64,000 nucleotides of DNA from Lysinibacillus sphaericus. GTDB lineage: Bacteria; Bacillota; Bacilli; Bacillales_A; Planococcaceae. Positions within the stretch are counted from its first letter, which is position 1. Each line of letters opens with the position of its first letter. A model generated the notes under the pieces. It was given only the letters and a program-made list of their open reading frames with translations, was not told the DNA's origin and ran no database searches. Both the position numbers and the translations under genes were made by a program. The stretch spans positions 70,001 to 134,000 of the forward strand of contig NZ_CP019980.1 of NCBI RefSeq assembly GCF_002982115.1, written 5' to 3'. This document shows positions 1 to 12,038 of the stretch, piece by piece.

Positions 1-55
1 TATATATTATCACGAATTTCTAAATTATTACTTATTTTTCACGATATATAATAAA

Positions 56-92
56 AACCGATGAGCAGCAACAAACGCTGTCTTCATCGGTT
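56..92 (-). terminator. gyrA terminator
   Basis: Inverted repeat AACCGATGA/TCATCGGTT with a further inner CAGC/GCTG pairing. Read on the minus strand it is followed by a T-rich run (TTTTTATTAT). It lies directly after the gyrA stop codon, so it most likely ends the gyrB-gyrA transcript. Confidence 0.8.
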
Positions 93-97
93 ATTTT

Positions 98-2566
98 TTA
101 TTCCTCTATTTCCTCATTTTCATCAGTGGCCTCTTCGTCTTCTTTTTCAACTTTTGCAACAGTTGCAACAAGTTCGTCATCCCCTAAACGAATTAAACGA
201 ACACCTTGAGTACTACGACCAATTAATGAAATATCATTGACATCCATACGTATCAGCATTCCGTTGATTGTAATAAGCATTAAATCTTCAGAACCATCAA
301 CAGTTTTAACAGCCACCATAGGACCATTTTTATCGGTAATTTGAATTGTTTTTAAACCAACGCCACCACGACTTTGTAAACGATACTCCTCTTCAGTTGT
401 ACGCTTACCATAGCCTTTTTCGGTAACGACTAAAATTTCTTGTCCAGGTTCGACGATTTCCATACCAACTACTTCATCGCCTTCTCGTAGCTTAATACCA
501 CGTACCCCACCTGCTGTACGTCCCATTGAACGGATATCATCCTCTTGGAAACGAACAAGCATACCGTCACGCGTTCCGATAATCACTTGCTTCATACCAT
601 CCGTTAAACGAACAGCAATTAAATCATCATCTTCTCGTAAACTAATAGCAATTAAGCCATTCGTACGGATATTTGCAAATTGAGATACAGGTGTACGTTT
701 TGAAATACCTGTTTTCGTTGTAAAGATAAAGTAAGCATCCTTGTCAAATGAATCAACACGAATCATTGCCGTAACTTTCTCACCTTTATCGATATTCAGT
801 AAGTTAACGATTGGTAAACCTTTCGCCGTGCGACCGTACTCCGGAATTTCGTAACCTTTAGCACGGAATACTTTCCCCTTAGACGTGAAGAATAATATAG
901 TATCGTGCGTAGATGTATTCATAAGGTGCTCGACGAAGTCATCCTCATTAGTTCCCATTCCTTGTACACCACGACCACCGCGCTTTTGACTGCGATATGT
1001 ATTGGCAGCTAAGCGCTTAATATAGCCATTATGCGTTAACGTAACAACTGAATTTTCTACAGGAATTAAATCCTCATCCTCAATCATTTCCATACCGCCA
1101 GATGTAATCTCTGTACGACGGGCATCATTGAAGCGCTCTTTCAGTTCTAATATTTCAGTGCGAATAATCTCAACAATTTTAGCTTCATCGGCTAAGATTG
1201 CTTTTAATTCAGCAATTAGCACTTGTAACTCTTGATATTCTGCTTCAATTTTTTCTCGTTCTAAGCCACTTAAACGTACTAAACGCATATCTAAAATTGC
1301 TTGGGCTTGACGTTCAGATAAATTAAACCGTTCCATTAATTGCGGTTTAGCTTCCTCACCACTACGAGAACCGCGGATAATCGCAATAATTTCATCAATA
1401 TGATCTAGGGCAATTCGTAAACCCTCTAAAATATGAGCACGGTCTTCTGCTTTCTTTAAATCAAATTCAGTACGGCGGCGAATGATGACTTTTTGATGCT
1501 CTAAATAATGATACAGCATCTCTTTAATGCCCATTACTTTTGGCTGTCCATTTACTAAAGACAGCATATTAACACCAAAGCTTGATTGCATCGCTGTTTG
1601 CTTATAAAGATTATTTAACACGACATTTGCATTGGCATCTTTTCGTATTTCAATAACTACACGCATACCACGGCGGTCAGATTCATCTCGTAGATTGGTA
1701 ATGCCATCGATTTTTTTATCGCGAACTAGCTCAGCAATCTTTTCAATTAATTTTGCCTTATTTACTTGGTAAGGTAATTCATGAATAAGAATTGTTTCTT
1801 TACCGTTTGACTTTTGTTCGATTTCTACTTTAGCTCGAATAATAATGGAACCACGGCCTGTTTCATAGGCACGGCGAATACCACTGCGTCCTAAAATCAA
1901 TCCACCAGTTGGGAAATCCGGTCCTGGAATAATTTCCATCAATTCTTCCGTAGTAATTGCAGGATTTTCAGATAGTGCTAACACTCCATCAATCGTTTCC
2001 CCTAGATTATGCGGAGGAATGTTTGTTGCCATACCAACCGCAATTCCTGCCGCTCCATTTACTAATAAGTTTGGATAGCGACTTGGTAAAACGACCGGTT
2101 CTTTTTCAGAGCCATCATAGTTATCAGTATAGTCAATTGTGTTTTTATTAATATCTCGAAGCATTTCCATTGCAATACGAGACATACGCGATTCTGTATA
2201 ACGCATCGCAGCTGCTCCGTCGCCATCAACAGAACCAAAGTTTCCGTGACCATCAACAAGCATGTAACGATAACTAAAATCTTGTGCCATACGTACCATG
2301 GCATCGTAAATTGAAGAGTCACCATGTGGATGGTACTTACCCATTACATCCCCAACGATACGTGCTGATTTTTTGTACGCTTTATCTGCTGTATTTCCTA
2401 ACTCTTGCATGCCGTATAAAATACGACGATGAACTGGCTTTAATCCATCGCGTACATCTGGTAATGCACGCGAAACGATTACACTCATTGCATAATCGAG
2501 GAAGGATGTTTCGATTTCTTCTGTTATATTAACTCCTTTAACACCGGAGCGTTCTTGTTCTGACAA
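98..2566 (-). CDS. gyrA: DNA gyrase subunit A
   Basis: Breakage-reunion subunit of gyrase, which with GyrB introduces negative supercoils. The 822 residues are the usual length. The active-site tyrosine is Y123 in AAMRYTES. The quinolone-resistance region reads [12 protein letters not shown], with S84 and D88, the pattern expected of a susceptible enzyme. The C-terminal half carries the repeated beta-pinwheel blades that wrap DNA, including a [12 protein letters not shown] GyrA box, and the tail is acidic. It lies 25 bp downstream of gyrB on the same strand and is co-transcribed with it. Confidence 0.98.
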   Translation of the reverse strand: MSEQERSGVKGVNITEEIETSFLDYAMSVIVSRALPDVRDGLKPVHRRILYGMQELGNTADKAYKKSARIVGDVMGKYHPHGDSSIYDAMVRMAQDFSYRYMLVDGHGNFGSVDGDGAAAMRYTESRMSRIAMEMLRDINKNTIDYTDNYDGSEKEPVVLPSRYPNLLVNGAAGIAVGMATNIPPHNLGETIDGVLALSENPAITTEELMEIIPGPDFPTGGLILGRSGIRRAYETGRGSIIIRAKVEIEQKSNGKETILIHELPYQVNKAKLIEKIAELVRDKKIDGITNLRDESDRRGMRVVIEIRKDANANVVLNNLYKQTAMQSSFGVNMLSLVNGQPKVMGIKEMLYHYLEHQKVIIRRRTEFDLKKAEDRAHILEGLRIALDHIDEIIAIIRGSRSGEEAKPQLMERFNLSERQAQAILDMRLVRLSGLEREKIEAEYQELQVLIAELKAILADEAKIVEIIRTEILELKERFNDARRTEITSGGMEMIEDEDLIPVENSVVTLTHNGYIKRLAANTYRSQKRGGRGVQGMGTNEDDFVEHLMNTSTHDTILFFTSKGKVFRAKGYEIPEYGRTAKGLPIVNLLNIDKGEKVTAMIRVDSFDKDAYFIFTTKTGISKRTPVSQFANIRTNGLIAISLREDDDLIAVRLTDGMKQVIIGTRDGMLVRFQEDDIRSMGRTAGGVRGIKLREGDEVVGMEIVEPGQEILVVTEKGYGKRTTEEEYRLQSRGGVGLKTIQITDKNGPMVAVKTVDGSEDLMLITINGMLIRMDVNDISLIGRSTQGVRLIRLGDDELVATVAKVEKEDEEATDENEEIEE

Positions 2567-2591
2567 AGTGTAGACCTCCCCTCAAGAAAAA

Positions 2592-4526
<1,935 letters not shown>

Positions 4527-4617
4527 CTACTCCTTCATAACATCATTGTGTGTAAATGAATGAACAGTCAACCGAGCTGACTATTACCATTCTTTTATAA
4601 TCTAAAAAACTCCCTGG

Positions 4618-5733
4618 CTAACTTTCTTCAATCGCACCTTGTTTCACGTGGAACAGCTGAGCATGTTCCATCGTCTCATGATGAATTCCATCAACACTTG
4701 TAGTCGTTACAAAGGTTTGGACTTCACCTTGAATGGTATTTAATAAATGCGATTGGCGATAATCATCGAGTTCCGACAATACATCGTCTAAAAGTAGAAT
4801 GGGTGTTTCATTTGTTTCTTGTTTAATTAACTCAATTTCGGCGAGCTTTAATGACAGAGCAGTTGTTCGTTGTTGCCCTTGTGAGCCATATGTTTGCACA
4901 TCATAGCCATTCACTAAAAATTGTAAATCATCTCGATGTGGTCCAACCATCGTGACACCACGCTCAAATTCACGATTCTTTGCCTCTACTAACTTTTTCA
5001 GTAAGAGATCTTCCATTTCACTAGCAGTCTGTCCTTTATCAATACCTGCTACTGTGCGGTATTTAATCATTAAAGTTTCCTTACCTTGTGAAATTCCTGC
5101 ATGAATCGGCTCTGCCCACTCTTGTAATAAATCCATAAATTGAAATCTTTTTCGAATAATTTGGGTAGCTGCGTGAATATACTGCTCATTATAAACATCA
5201 TACATCACGTCGTTTGTCATTATCTTACCCTGATTCATTTTCAAATAATGATTGCGTTGTTTTAAAATCTTTTGAAAGGTTAATAAATCATGTAAGTAGA
5301 CGGGCGAAATTTGCCCAATCTCCATATCAATAAAACGTCGTCGTATTTGCGGGCTCCCTTTAACAACATTTAAATCTTCTGGCGCAAACATAACCACATT
5401 CATTTGACCAATATAATGACTAAGACGACTTTGTTCAATATGATTAATTTTACCCTTTTTGCCCTTTTTCGTAATGGTAAGCTCTATTGGTAAAATACCG
5501 TGCCTTTTTTGAACGGCCCCTTCTATTTTACCATAGTCTGAATCCCAACGTATCAATTCTTTATCGTTCGTCGTGCGATGTGATTTAGCCATCGCTAATA
5601 CGTAAATGGATTCCATCACATTTGTTTTTCCTTGGGCATTTTCACCAATAAATACATTTATTTTTGGAGAGAATTTTAACGTTAACGCATCATAGTTGCG
5701 GTAATTTGTAAGTTTTAACTGCTCAATATGCAT
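4618..5733 (-). CDS. recF: DNA replication and repair protein RecF
   Basis: SMC-like ATPase that helps load RecA at single-strand gaps. The 371 residues show a Walker [10 protein letters not shown] near residue 35, an ABC-type signature [13 protein letters not shown] and a Walker [13 protein letters not shown]. It starts 3 bp after the yaaA stop, as in the conserved dnaA-dnaN-yaaA-recF-gyrB order. Its 3' end contains a near-perfect parS-like palindrome at 4640-4655, so codons for the C-terminal FHVKQ residues may double as a Spo0J binding site. Confidence 0.96.
   Translation of the reverse strand: MHIEQLKLTNYRNYDALTLKFSPKINVFIGENAQGKTNVMESIYVLAMAKSHRTTNDKELIRWDSDYGKIEGAVQKRHGILPIELTITKKGKKGKINHIEQSRLSHYIGQMNVVMFAPEDLNVVKGSPQIRRRFIDMEIGQISPVYLHDLLTFQKILKQRNHYLKMNQGKIMTNDVMYDVYNEQYIHAATQIIRKRFQFMDLLQEWAEPIHAGISQGKETLMIKYRTVAGIDKGQTASEMEDLLLKKLVEAKNREFERGVTMVGPHRDDLQFLVNGYDVQTYGSQGQQRTTALSLKLAEIELIKQETNETPILLLDDVLSELDDYRQSHLLNTIQGEVQTFVTTTSVDGIHHETMEHAQLFHVKQGAIEES
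4640..4655. promoter_or_regulatory. parS-like site inside recF
   Basis: TGTTTCACGTGGAACA matches the Bacillus parS consensus TGTTTCACGTGAAACA at 15 of 16 positions. It lies within the recF coding sequence about 3-4 kb from the origin, where Spo0J/ParB sites are expected. Binding is inferred. Confidence 0.65.
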
Positions 5734-5736
5734 AAT

Positions 5737-5961
5737 TTATTGTCCAGTGGGCCCAACAATTCGGAACCGGCCACATCCAGGAATATTTACAACATCTCCG
5801 TTACGTAATTTGCGACCACGGCGATCATCTACCTCGCCATTTACGTAAACATCATTTTCGTGTAAAAACCATTTTGCCATACCGCCTGAGCTAATCGCAT
5901 CAGTCATTTTTAAAAGTTGCCCTAACGTGACAAACTCTACATCGATTTCAATGTCTTTCAT
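5737..5961 (-). CDS. yaaA: S4-domain protein YaaA
   Basis: Small S4-type RNA-binding protein conserved between dnaN and recF in Firmicutes; its exact role is unclear, with a ribosome-related function suggested for the family. A canonical S4 fold is visible: LGQLLKMTDAISSGGMAKWFL followed by VYVNGEVDDRRGRKLRNGDVV. I chose the ATG at 5961 (74 aa). A TTG at 5979 is in frame, but it overlaps the GGAGGG ribosome-binding site that serves the ATG. Confidence 0.93.
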   Translation of the reverse strand: MKDIEIDVEFVTLGQLLKMTDAISSGGMAKWFLHENDVYVNGEVDDRRGRKLRNGDVVNIPGCGRFRIVGPTGQ

Positions 5962-6135
5962 AGCTGTGTTACCCTCCAAATACAGAATGTCTATCTCTCT
6001 ATCATACCTAAAAATGCTTCATAAGTAAAAAAAGATAGCCGCAACGAGCGACTATCCCAAAGTTTATCAAAGCAAGTGAACATAACTTAAAATCCAATTT
6101 ATTCTATATAATACAACTAATAGAAAATATTACGA

Positions 6136-7272
6136 TTAATATGTGCGCACTGGTAAAATTAGTTGCAGAATTGCATCATCATGAACAGAGCGTAAAATAA
6201 ATGGTCTCATCGCACCAGTAAATTGAATAACCACATCTTGACCATCAATTGCTTTCAATGCTTCCATCATGTATTTAGCGCTAAAGGAAATTTTTAAGTT
6301 ATCCCCTTCTAATGCTTCCACAGGTATTTCTTCTTGTACTTTACCTATCTCTGGAGAATTCGATGAAACTTCAACCGCTTGACTATCTAATATTTCGAAG
6401 CGCACGACATTATTACGATCTCCTCGTGCGACAAGTGATGCACGATCAATTGCTTGTAATAAAGCTTTACCGTTAATCGTTACATTTGTTTGATATTCTT
6501 CTGGAATTAAACGTGATGTATCTGGGTAGTTCCCTTCAAGTAAACGAGAGAAGAATAATACATCTCCTGTTTTAAATAATACTTGCTGACTTGTAATAAC
6601 AATTTGGACAAGATTTGTAGAATCTTCTAACACCTTATTTAACTCATTTAAACTTTTACCAGGAATAACTACACTATGTTCAACTTCAGGTAAATCTTCT
6701 AACTGTACTTTACGTCTTGCTAAACGGTGGCTATCTGTTGCAACACAGATTAATGTTTCGTTTTTAATCTGCCAGTTTACACCTGTCAACACGGGTCTGC
6801 TTTCAGAAGTCGCCACTGCGAATACTGTTTCACGGATAATTGATTTTAGTAAGTCTGCAGGAATAGTAAATTTTTGATCCTCTGTTAATTCAGGTAATAA
6901 AGGATATTCAGCAGCATCAGAGCCAATTAAATGGAATTCTGATTTTCCTGAACGAATATGCGTTTGGAAACCTGTCGTTACTTGAATTTCAACCTCGTTT
7001 GTCGGCAATTTACGAACAATTTCATTGAACATACGTGCTTGTACAACGATTGAACCCGTTTCCGCAATGTGAATAATTTGTTGCCCATCTTCTTCTACTG
7101 GGATAAATGTTTGAATTGTAATATCTGCATCACTACCAGTTAGACGAATTCCTTCGTTTGTTACATCAATTTTAATCCCCGTTAATATCGGAATTGTTGT
7201 TTTAGAACTTACGGCTTTCATGACATCATTTAAACCTTCTAGTAAACGGTCACGTAAAATATCAAATTTCAT
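6136..7272 (-). CDS. dnaN: DNA polymerase III beta sliding clamp
   Basis: Processivity clamp that tethers the replicative polymerase. It has the usual 378-aa length and three-domain clamp organisation, starts MKFDILRDRLLEGLNDVMKA and ends with the typical ILPVRTY. It lies downstream of dnaA, separated by 168 bp that contain the origin unwinding region. About 170 bp follow it before yaaA, with no clear gene. Confidence 0.98.
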   Translation of the reverse strand: MKFDILRDRLLEGLNDVMKAVSSKTTIPILTGIKIDVTNEGIRLTGSDADITIQTFIPVEEDGQQIIHIAETGSIVVQARMFNEIVRKLPTNEVEIQVTTGFQTHIRSGKSEFHLIGSDAAEYPLLPELTEDQKFTIPADLLKSIIRETVFAVATSESRPVLTGVNWQIKNETLICVATDSHRLARRKVQLEDLPEVEHSVVIPGKSLNELNKVLEDSTNLVQIVITSQQVLFKTGDVLFFSRLLEGNYPDTSRLIPEEYQTNVTINGKALLQAIDRASLVARGDRNNVVRFEILDSQAVEVSSNSPEIGKVQEEIPVEALEGDNLKISFSAKYMMEALKAIDGQDVVIQFTGAMRPFILRSVHDDAILQLILPVRTY

Positions 7273-7440
7273 TTGTTTTCCCTCACATATTTATATTATT
7301 TATTTATTAAATATAAAAAGATATAGTAATAGGTCCTGTGGATTTGTGGATAAGTGCTTCTAGGTGAATAAAATCAGTCTATCCACATGTAGATAGACTG
7401 TGTATAAGTTTGTGTTTAAAAATTAGAGTTGTCCACAAGT
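7273..7440. other. oriC unwinding region (dnaA-dnaN)
   Basis: The 168-bp intergenic carries DnaA boxes at 7345-7353 (TTATCCACA, minus) and 7399-7407 (TTATACACA, minus), plus one-mismatch boxes at 7337-7345, 7379-7387 and 7429-7437. Read along the minus strand, the two overlapping boxes are followed by GGACC and then CTA-TTA-CTA (7324-7332). A very AT-rich tract (7273-7323) comes next. This matches the B. subtilis layout of DnaA boxes, DnaA-trio triplets and duplex unwinding element. I infer that strand opening starts here. Confidence 0.88.
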
Positions 7441-8790
7441 TTATTTCCCTAGCATGCTACGAATTTGTTTAATATCTTGTTGCAGTTGAACGTCATTTTT
7501 CAACAAAGAAGATATTTTTTCATGCGCATGGATAACAGTAGTATGGTCACGACCACCAAACTCTTCGCCAATTTTCGGCAGCGAGAAATCTGTTAATTCG
7601 CGTGATAAAAACATCGCAATTTGTCGAGGAAAGGCGATTAGCTTAGTTCGTTTTTTAGCTGAAAAATCTTCTAAACGAATATTAAAGTGCTCTCCTACTG
7701 CGTTTTGAATATCTAAAATTGTCACAGTTCTAGGTTTTGCATTAGGAATGATATCTTTTAATGCTTCAGCGGCTAATGTAGCTGTAATATCCTTGTTCAC
7801 TAACGAAGAGTAAGCTACGACACGAATAAGCGCACCTTCAAGCTCCCGGATATTGGAGTCAATCTGGTTCGCAATATAGAGCATTACTTCGTTTGGTACA
7901 TCCAAACCGTCCGCTTTTGCTTTTTTTCGTAGAATAGCGATACGAGTTTCTAAATCAGGTGGAGCTATATCAGTAATTAGCCCCCACTCAAATCGAGAAC
8001 GTAAGCGATCCTCTAAAGTAGGTATTTCCTTAGGTGGACGGTCACTTGATATGACAATTTGTTTTGATTCCTCGTGTAATGTGTTAAAAGTATGGAAAAA
8101 TTCTTCTTGAGTCGATTCTTTTCCAGCAAGGAATTGAATATCATCAATTAGCAGCACATCTACATTACGATATTTGTTGCGAAAATCGAGTGCTTTATTA
8201 TCGCGAATAGAGTTAATAAATTCATTTGTAAACTTTTCTGATGATAAGTACACGACTTTTGCGTTTGGATTATGTTCTAACACATAATGGCCAATTGCGT
8301 GCATTAAATGCGTTTTGCCAAGCCCTACGCCCCCATATATAAAGAATGGGTTATAAGCCTTTGCAGGGGCTTCAGCAACAGCTAACGATGCAGCATGTGC
8401 GAAGCGGTTTCCAGAGCCAATAACAAACGTATCAAATGTATATTTCGGATTTAACATCCCTGGTGAAATATCATGATGGTCGTTATTTTTTGCTTGGATA
8501 ATCGGCGCTGGTAAGTCAAAATCGTCCGAATCCTGGTTTTTTTGAACAACAAATTTAATAAGCAAGTCTTCGCCTGTTAGCTCCGTTAATATACCTGTAA
8601 TCAAATGAATATAATGATTTTCAAGCCAGTCTCGAGCAAACGAATTTGGCGCCGCTATTGTCACGGTTGAACCACTTCCATTGTAAGAAAGTAATTTAGT
8701 AGACTTTAGCCACGTTTCGAAGCTTGGTTTAGAAATTTTTTGTTCAACTTGAGCCAGGACATTATTCCATAATTCTTCTAAATGTTCCAA
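7441..8790 (-). CDS. dnaA: Replication initiator DnaA
   Basis: AAA+ initiator that binds DnaA boxes and opens oriC. Domain I spans about 1-80, followed by a linker. The AAA+ core has Walker A GGVGLGKT (153-160) and Walker B VLLIDDIQ (212-219). C-terminal domain IV has the DNA-binding signature [14 protein letters not shown] (413-426). Length is 449 aa, normal for Bacillales. It starts at a TTG 9 nt after AAAGGAG; B. subtilis dnaA also uses TTG. DnaA boxes upstream suggest autoregulation. Confidence 0.98.
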   Translation of the reverse strand: MEHLEELWNNVLAQVEQKISKPSFETWLKSTKLLSYNGSGSTVTIAAPNSFARDWLENHYIHLITGILTELTGEDLLIKFVVQKNQDSDDFDLPAPIIQAKNNDHHDISPGMLNPKYTFDTFVIGSGNRFAHAASLAVAEAPAKAYNPFFIYGGVGLGKTHLMHAIGHYVLEHNPNAKVVYLSSEKFTNEFINSIRDNKALDFRNKYRNVDVLLIDDIQFLAGKESTQEEFFHTFNTLHEESKQIVISSDRPPKEIPTLEDRLRSRFEWGLITDIAPPDLETRIAILRKKAKADGLDVPNEVMLYIANQIDSNIRELEGALIRVVAYSSLVNKDITATLAAEALKDIIPNAKPRTVTILDIQNAVGEHFNIRLEDFSAKKRTKLIAFPRQIAMFLSRELTDFSLPKIGEEFGGRDHTTVIHAHEKISSLLKNDVQLQQDIKQIRSMLGK

Positions 8791-8880
8791 GCTGCTATTC
8801 TCCTTTACAGTTCAATACATATACAGCAATAAAAAAATATAGTGCATTTATGTGATAAGTAAATACGTTCATTTTACGAC

Positions 8881-9199
8881 TAATCCACAAAATCACAAGT
8901 TGTGGATAATACTTAACCAAAGGCTGTGATAAAAATTATCCACAGCATATCAACAGTTGTGGATAAAAGATTAGTTCGTTTTAGTTTTCAACAAAGTGAA
9001 GCACAGTAATCGTATCAGAAAAACAAAGCTATTTCAATAGTTTATGAAACTTATCCACATAACTTTGATTTACTCACTTTCAAGTTGTCCACAAGCACTG
9101 CTTATGTGAAAAAGCTGTAGATAACAGTTGTGGATAAAAAATAATGCAAAAAATACTATACACAAGTCTGTGTAAAAAAAACAAGTATTCTGTGGATAA
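8881..9199. other. oriC DnaA-box cluster (dnaA-rpmH)
   Basis: The 554-bp dnaA-rpmH intergenic holds six perfect 9-mer DnaA boxes. Four read TGTGGATAA or its complement at 8901-8909, 8936-8944, 8958-8966 and 9051-9059. Two more are at 9129-9137 and 9191-9199. One-mismatch boxes occur at 8881-8889, 9085-9093 and 9156-9164. This is the upstream half of a bipartite Bacillus-type origin and probably also the dnaA control region. Confidence 0.93.
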
Positions 9200-9260
9200 T
9201 TTAAAAGAGAGAAAAGGGAAACATAGAATTGGCGATTTGAAAGAAATTTATAAAATACAT

Positions 9261-9290
9261 TGACAAAATAGCTAATTACTTTATATAATA
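9261..9290 (+). promoter_or_regulatory. rpmH promoter
   Basis: TTGACA at 9261-9266 and TATAAT at 9285-9290 with an 18-bp spacer form a consensus sigma-A promoter. It lies 55 bp before the rpmH start, fitting strong expression of ribosomal protein L34. Confidence 0.8.
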
Positions 9291-9344
9291 TGCAGGTCTG
9301 TATGTTGAAAAATTCAACTTTCATTCAGGAGGTGTCTATATACA

Positions 9345-9479
9345 ATGAAACGTACTTACCAACCAAAGAAACGTAAGCACAGCAAAGTTCACGGTTTCCG
9401 CGCACGTATGAGCACGAAAAACGGTCGCAAAGTTCTTGCTGCTCGTCGTCGTAAAGGAAGAAAAGTTTTATCAGCATAA
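9345..9479 (+). CDS. rpmH: 50S ribosomal protein L34
   Basis: A 44-codon gene. The product is the highly basic L34, starting [18 protein letters not shown] and ending GRKVLSA, which is exactly the family length and pattern. It is preceded by AGGAGGTG with good spacing and by a consensus promoter. As in most bacteria it sits next to dnaA and upstream of rnpA. Confidence 0.98.
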   Translation: MKRTYQPKKRKHSKVHGFRARMSTKNGRKVLAARRRKGRKVLSA

Positions 9480-9486
9480 AATAAGT

Positions 9487-9516
9487 CCACTGAGCCACAT
9501 CAGTGGTCTTTTTTTT
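9487..9516 (+). terminator. rpmH terminator/attenuator
   Basis: CCACTGA/TCAGTGG stem with a 6-nt loop followed by a T-rich run. It lies between rpmH and rnpA, so it probably lowers read-through into rnpA rather than isolating it. Confidence 0.8.
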
Positions 9517-9573
9517 CTTTATTTTTTGAAGCCGTTAAGGATCAAAAGAATAATTCAGTAGCAGGTGAAAGTA

Positions 9574-9918
9574 ATGAAAAAACGCCAACGAGTGAAAAAG
9601 AATGAGGATTTTCAAAAGGTGTTTAAAAAGGGGAAATCTTTCGCGAATCGTCAGTTTGTCGTTTATTTTTTGCCGAAAGAGGGACAAACAGAATTTCGTG
9701 TAGGGTTATCTGTTAGTAAGAAGCTTGGGAATGCGGTAACACGCAACCAAATTAAACGTTATATTCGACAAAGTATTCATGAGTTAAAAGATGAATTAAA
9801 GACGAATATGGACTATGTTATTATCGCCAGACATCCGGCGGCCACTATGGATTTTCATGAAGTGAAACAAAGTTTGCAGCATGTACTACGAATTGCTAGA
9901 GTATTGAAGAAATCGTAA
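9574..9918 (+). CDS. rnpA: Ribonuclease P protein component
   Basis: Protein subunit of RNase P, which matures tRNA 5' ends. Length is 114 aa from ATG 9574, with [22 protein letters not shown] at the N-terminus and the RNR-like basic motif region [16 protein letters not shown]. An in-frame GTG at 9565 exists, but AGGTG (9563-9567) is better placed as the ribosome-binding site for ATG 9574, which also matches the family N-terminus. It stands between rpmH and yidC as usual. Confidence 0.95.
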   Translation: MKKRQRVKKNEDFQKVFKKGKSFANRQFVVYFLPKEGQTEFRVGLSVSKKLGNAVTRNQIKRYIRQSIHELKDELKTNMDYVIIARHPAATMDFHEVKQSLQHVLRIARVLKKS

Positions 9919-10157
9919 GACATTCAGCAACCAAAGTGGCGATAAAGTACACTTTTAAAAGGTTCTACAATAACTTATGTAAATGTAGATAGTCCCTTTA
10001 CTGCATGAGCACATTTTAATTGGCATATTTAGTAGAGTGAAAGCTAATTTGCATGATAAAATAACTGATAACTTTATTCAGTTGAAAAAATAAAATTGAA
10101 TAGAGACAATGCATATAGATTTTAGAAAAGTGAATAGTATTTGTAGGGGGAAGACGG

Positions 10158-10928
10158 TTGAAAAAACAACTTTGGGTAATTTTGTCGCTAGTATCAGTAG
10201 CATTACTACTATCTGGGTGTACAGAATTTAACGATCCAATATCCAAAGATAGCCAAGGCTTCTGGAATGAATTCATTGTTTGGCCGTTAGTATCAGCGAT
10301 AAAATATTTTGCTGATTTACTTGGTACGTATGCATGGGGGATTATTGCAGTAACAATTATTATTCGTTTAGCAATTCTTCCATTGATGATTAAACAAACA
10401 AAGAGCTCGAAAAAAATGCAAGAAATTCAGCCAAAATTGAAGGAATTGCAGAAGAAGTATGCTTCTAAGGATGCACAAACACAGAAACAGTATCAGCAAG
10501 AAATGATGAAGCTGATGAGTGAGTCCGGTGTAAACCCAGTTGCTGGATGTTTACCAGTAATCATTCAAATGCCAATTTTAATTGGTTTTTATCACGCAAT
10601 TAGTCGAATGAACGCTACAGCTGCTTTTGATTTAGGAAATTTCTTTATCTTCCCATTAGCAGACCCTGCGCCAGCTTTAGCAATTATCGCTGGTATTATG
10701 CAATTTTTCGTATTACGTACGGGCCCAGCAATGGACAACCCTCAGATGAAAATTATGATTTACATTATGCCATTCATGATCATCGGTTTTGGTATGGCAT
10801 TACCAGCTGCATTATCACTTTATTGGGTAATCGGGAACATTATCTCGATTCTTCAAAACCTGTATATTTATAAACCTTGGCAAAACAACAAAACACAACC
10901 TGCTCAAAATGGAGGGGCTAAAAAGTGA
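10158..10928 (+). CDS. yidC: Membrane protein insertase YidC/SpoIIIJ
   Basis: Inserts and folds membrane proteins, alone or with SecYEG; the B. subtilis paralogue SpoIIIJ is needed in sporulation. The 256-residue protein starts with a lipoprotein signal ending LLSGC (Cys21). Five membrane segments follow, with the conserved arginine in the first after the signal (IIIRLAILPLMIKQ) and the hydrophilic loop KKMQEIQPKLKELQKKY. Start is TTG after an AGGGGG ribosome-binding site. Its stop overlaps the jag start (GTGA), so the two are translationally coupled. Confidence 0.96.
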   Translation: MKKQLWVILSLVSVALLLSGCTEFNDPISKDSQGFWNEFIVWPLVSAIKYFADLLGTYAWGIIAVTIIIRLAILPLMIKQTKSSKKMQEIQPKLKELQKKYASKDAQTQKQYQQEMMKLMSESGVNPVAGCLPVIIQMPILIGFYHAISRMNATAAFDLGNFFIFPLADPAPALAIIAGIMQFFVLRTGPAMDNPQMKIMIYIMPFMIIGFGMALPAALSLYWVIGNIISILQNLYIYKPWQNNKTQPAQNGGAKK

Positions 10929-11734
10929 AACAACTTACGCAAATAGGCGCAACAACACAAGAAGCGATCTCATTGGCGTTACAGAAACTTGGCAAAACCC
11001 GTGAACAAGTAGATGTTGAAGTTTTACAAGAAGGTAAAAAAGGATTTTTAGGTTTTGGAGCACGTTCTGCAGAAGTACGTGTGACTGTAAAAGAAATACA
11101 AGCTCGTCCAACTACAGAAATAGTAAAAGTAGCTGAGCAAGACGAAACGGCTAAAGAACAATTGAACGAACAAAAAGTAGTGGATGACGTTGCAAAATTA
11201 AGTTCACAAGTTTCGGAACAACCAATGGACATCGAAGCTGTTCAACAAGCCATTAAAGAGGAAGAAGATAACACTGTAAATCCAATTGAAGAAGCAAAAG
11301 CTTATATAGTAAGTATAGCGGAGCAATTGGGAATTCAAGATCTTGACATTGAAACGGCCCGTGAAGGTAAATATGTGCTGTTTCAATTGAAAAGTGAGAA
11401 GGCTGCATTACTTATAGGGAAACGCGGTCAAACGTTAAATTCTTTACAACAATTAACACAACTCGTTTTAAATAAAACCGCTAAACAATTCTTAATGGTG
11501 AAATTAGACGTAGAAAACTATCGTGAACGTCGACAACAAGCCTTAGAGCAACTGGCGGATCGTATGGCTGACAAGGCACTTCGGTTAAATCAACGTGTGG
11601 CATTTGAACCGATGCAATCATACGAAAGAAAAATTATTCATAATCAATTAGCGAATCGTCTGGATATAGAAACATATTCAGAAGGCACAGAACCAAACCG
11701 CTATTTAGTTATTGAACCAGTAAAGAACGCTTAG
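10925..11734 (+). CDS. jag: RNA-binding protein Jag/KhpB
   Basis: Cytoplasmic RNA-binding protein conserved next to yidC and linked in other Firmicutes to cell elongation and post-transcriptional control. Three parts are visible in 269 aa: a Jag_N domain (about 1-50), an acidic Gln/Glu-rich linker (about 60-120), then a KH domain with LLIGKRGQTLNSLQQL and an R3H domain with ERRQQALEQLADRMADKA and MQSYERKIIHNQLA. It starts at GTG, 4 bp inside yidC, after a GGAGG site. Confidence 0.94.
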   Translation: MKQLTQIGATTQEAISLALQKLGKTREQVDVEVLQEGKKGFLGFGARSAEVRVTVKEIQARPTTEIVKVAEQDETAKEQLNEQKVVDDVAKLSSQVSEQPMDIEAVQQAIKEEEDNTVNPIEEAKAYIVSIAEQLGIQDLDIETAREGKYVLFQLKSEKAALLIGKRGQTLNSLQQLTQLVLNKTAKQFLMVKLDVENYRERRQQALEQLADRMADKALRLNQRVAFEPMQSYERKIIHNQLANRLDIETYSEGTEPNRYLVIEPVKNA

Positions 11735-11776
11735 ACTTTCTTTACGTAAAGGCATACAGACATATGCTAAAAAGAC

Positions 11777-11813
11777 CGGTCATTTTATCGTTATGATAAA
11801 GTGACCGTTTTTT
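11777..11813 (+). terminator. jag terminator
   Basis: CGGTCA/TGACCG extended by TTTTATC/GATAAAG gives a 13-bp stem with a 5-nt loop followed by six Ts. It ends the rnpA-yidC-jag transcript. Confidence 0.88.
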
Positions 11814-11916
11814 ACTGTCTGAAAAACAGGAAGATTATGAAGCAATGTGACCAGTCGTAAAATGTCGGATATTGAACGTTTAAAGCGAAAATGATGAAGG
11901 GTAAGTAAATTTTTAT

Positions 11917-12020
11917 TTATCCACAAATGGAAATGATCCTTACTTTAGATTTTATCGAAAATATGTTAGTCTAAGATGTTAGAAAGTGTTGATCGGTTTT
12001 ATTTATCCACATGTGGATAA
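11917..12020. promoter_or_regulatory. DnaA boxes upstream of mnmE
   Basis: Three perfect DnaA boxes lie in the 304-bp jag-mnmE gap: TTATCCACA at 11917-11925, and a back-to-back pair at 12003-12011 and 12012-12020 forming the palindrome TTATCCACATGTGGATAA. The pair ends 18 bp before the mnmE start, so bound DnaA could repress or time mnmE expression, or titrate DnaA near the origin. The rest of the gap holds the jag terminator and no ORF. Confidence 0.8.
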
Positions 12021-12038
12021 CGTTAAGGAGGTAATAAA

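Noticed and set aside
9070..9324. 84-aa minus-strand open frame
   Set aside because: Lies across the oriC DnaA boxes and the rpmH promoter; low-complexity AT-rich translation with no ribosome-binding site.
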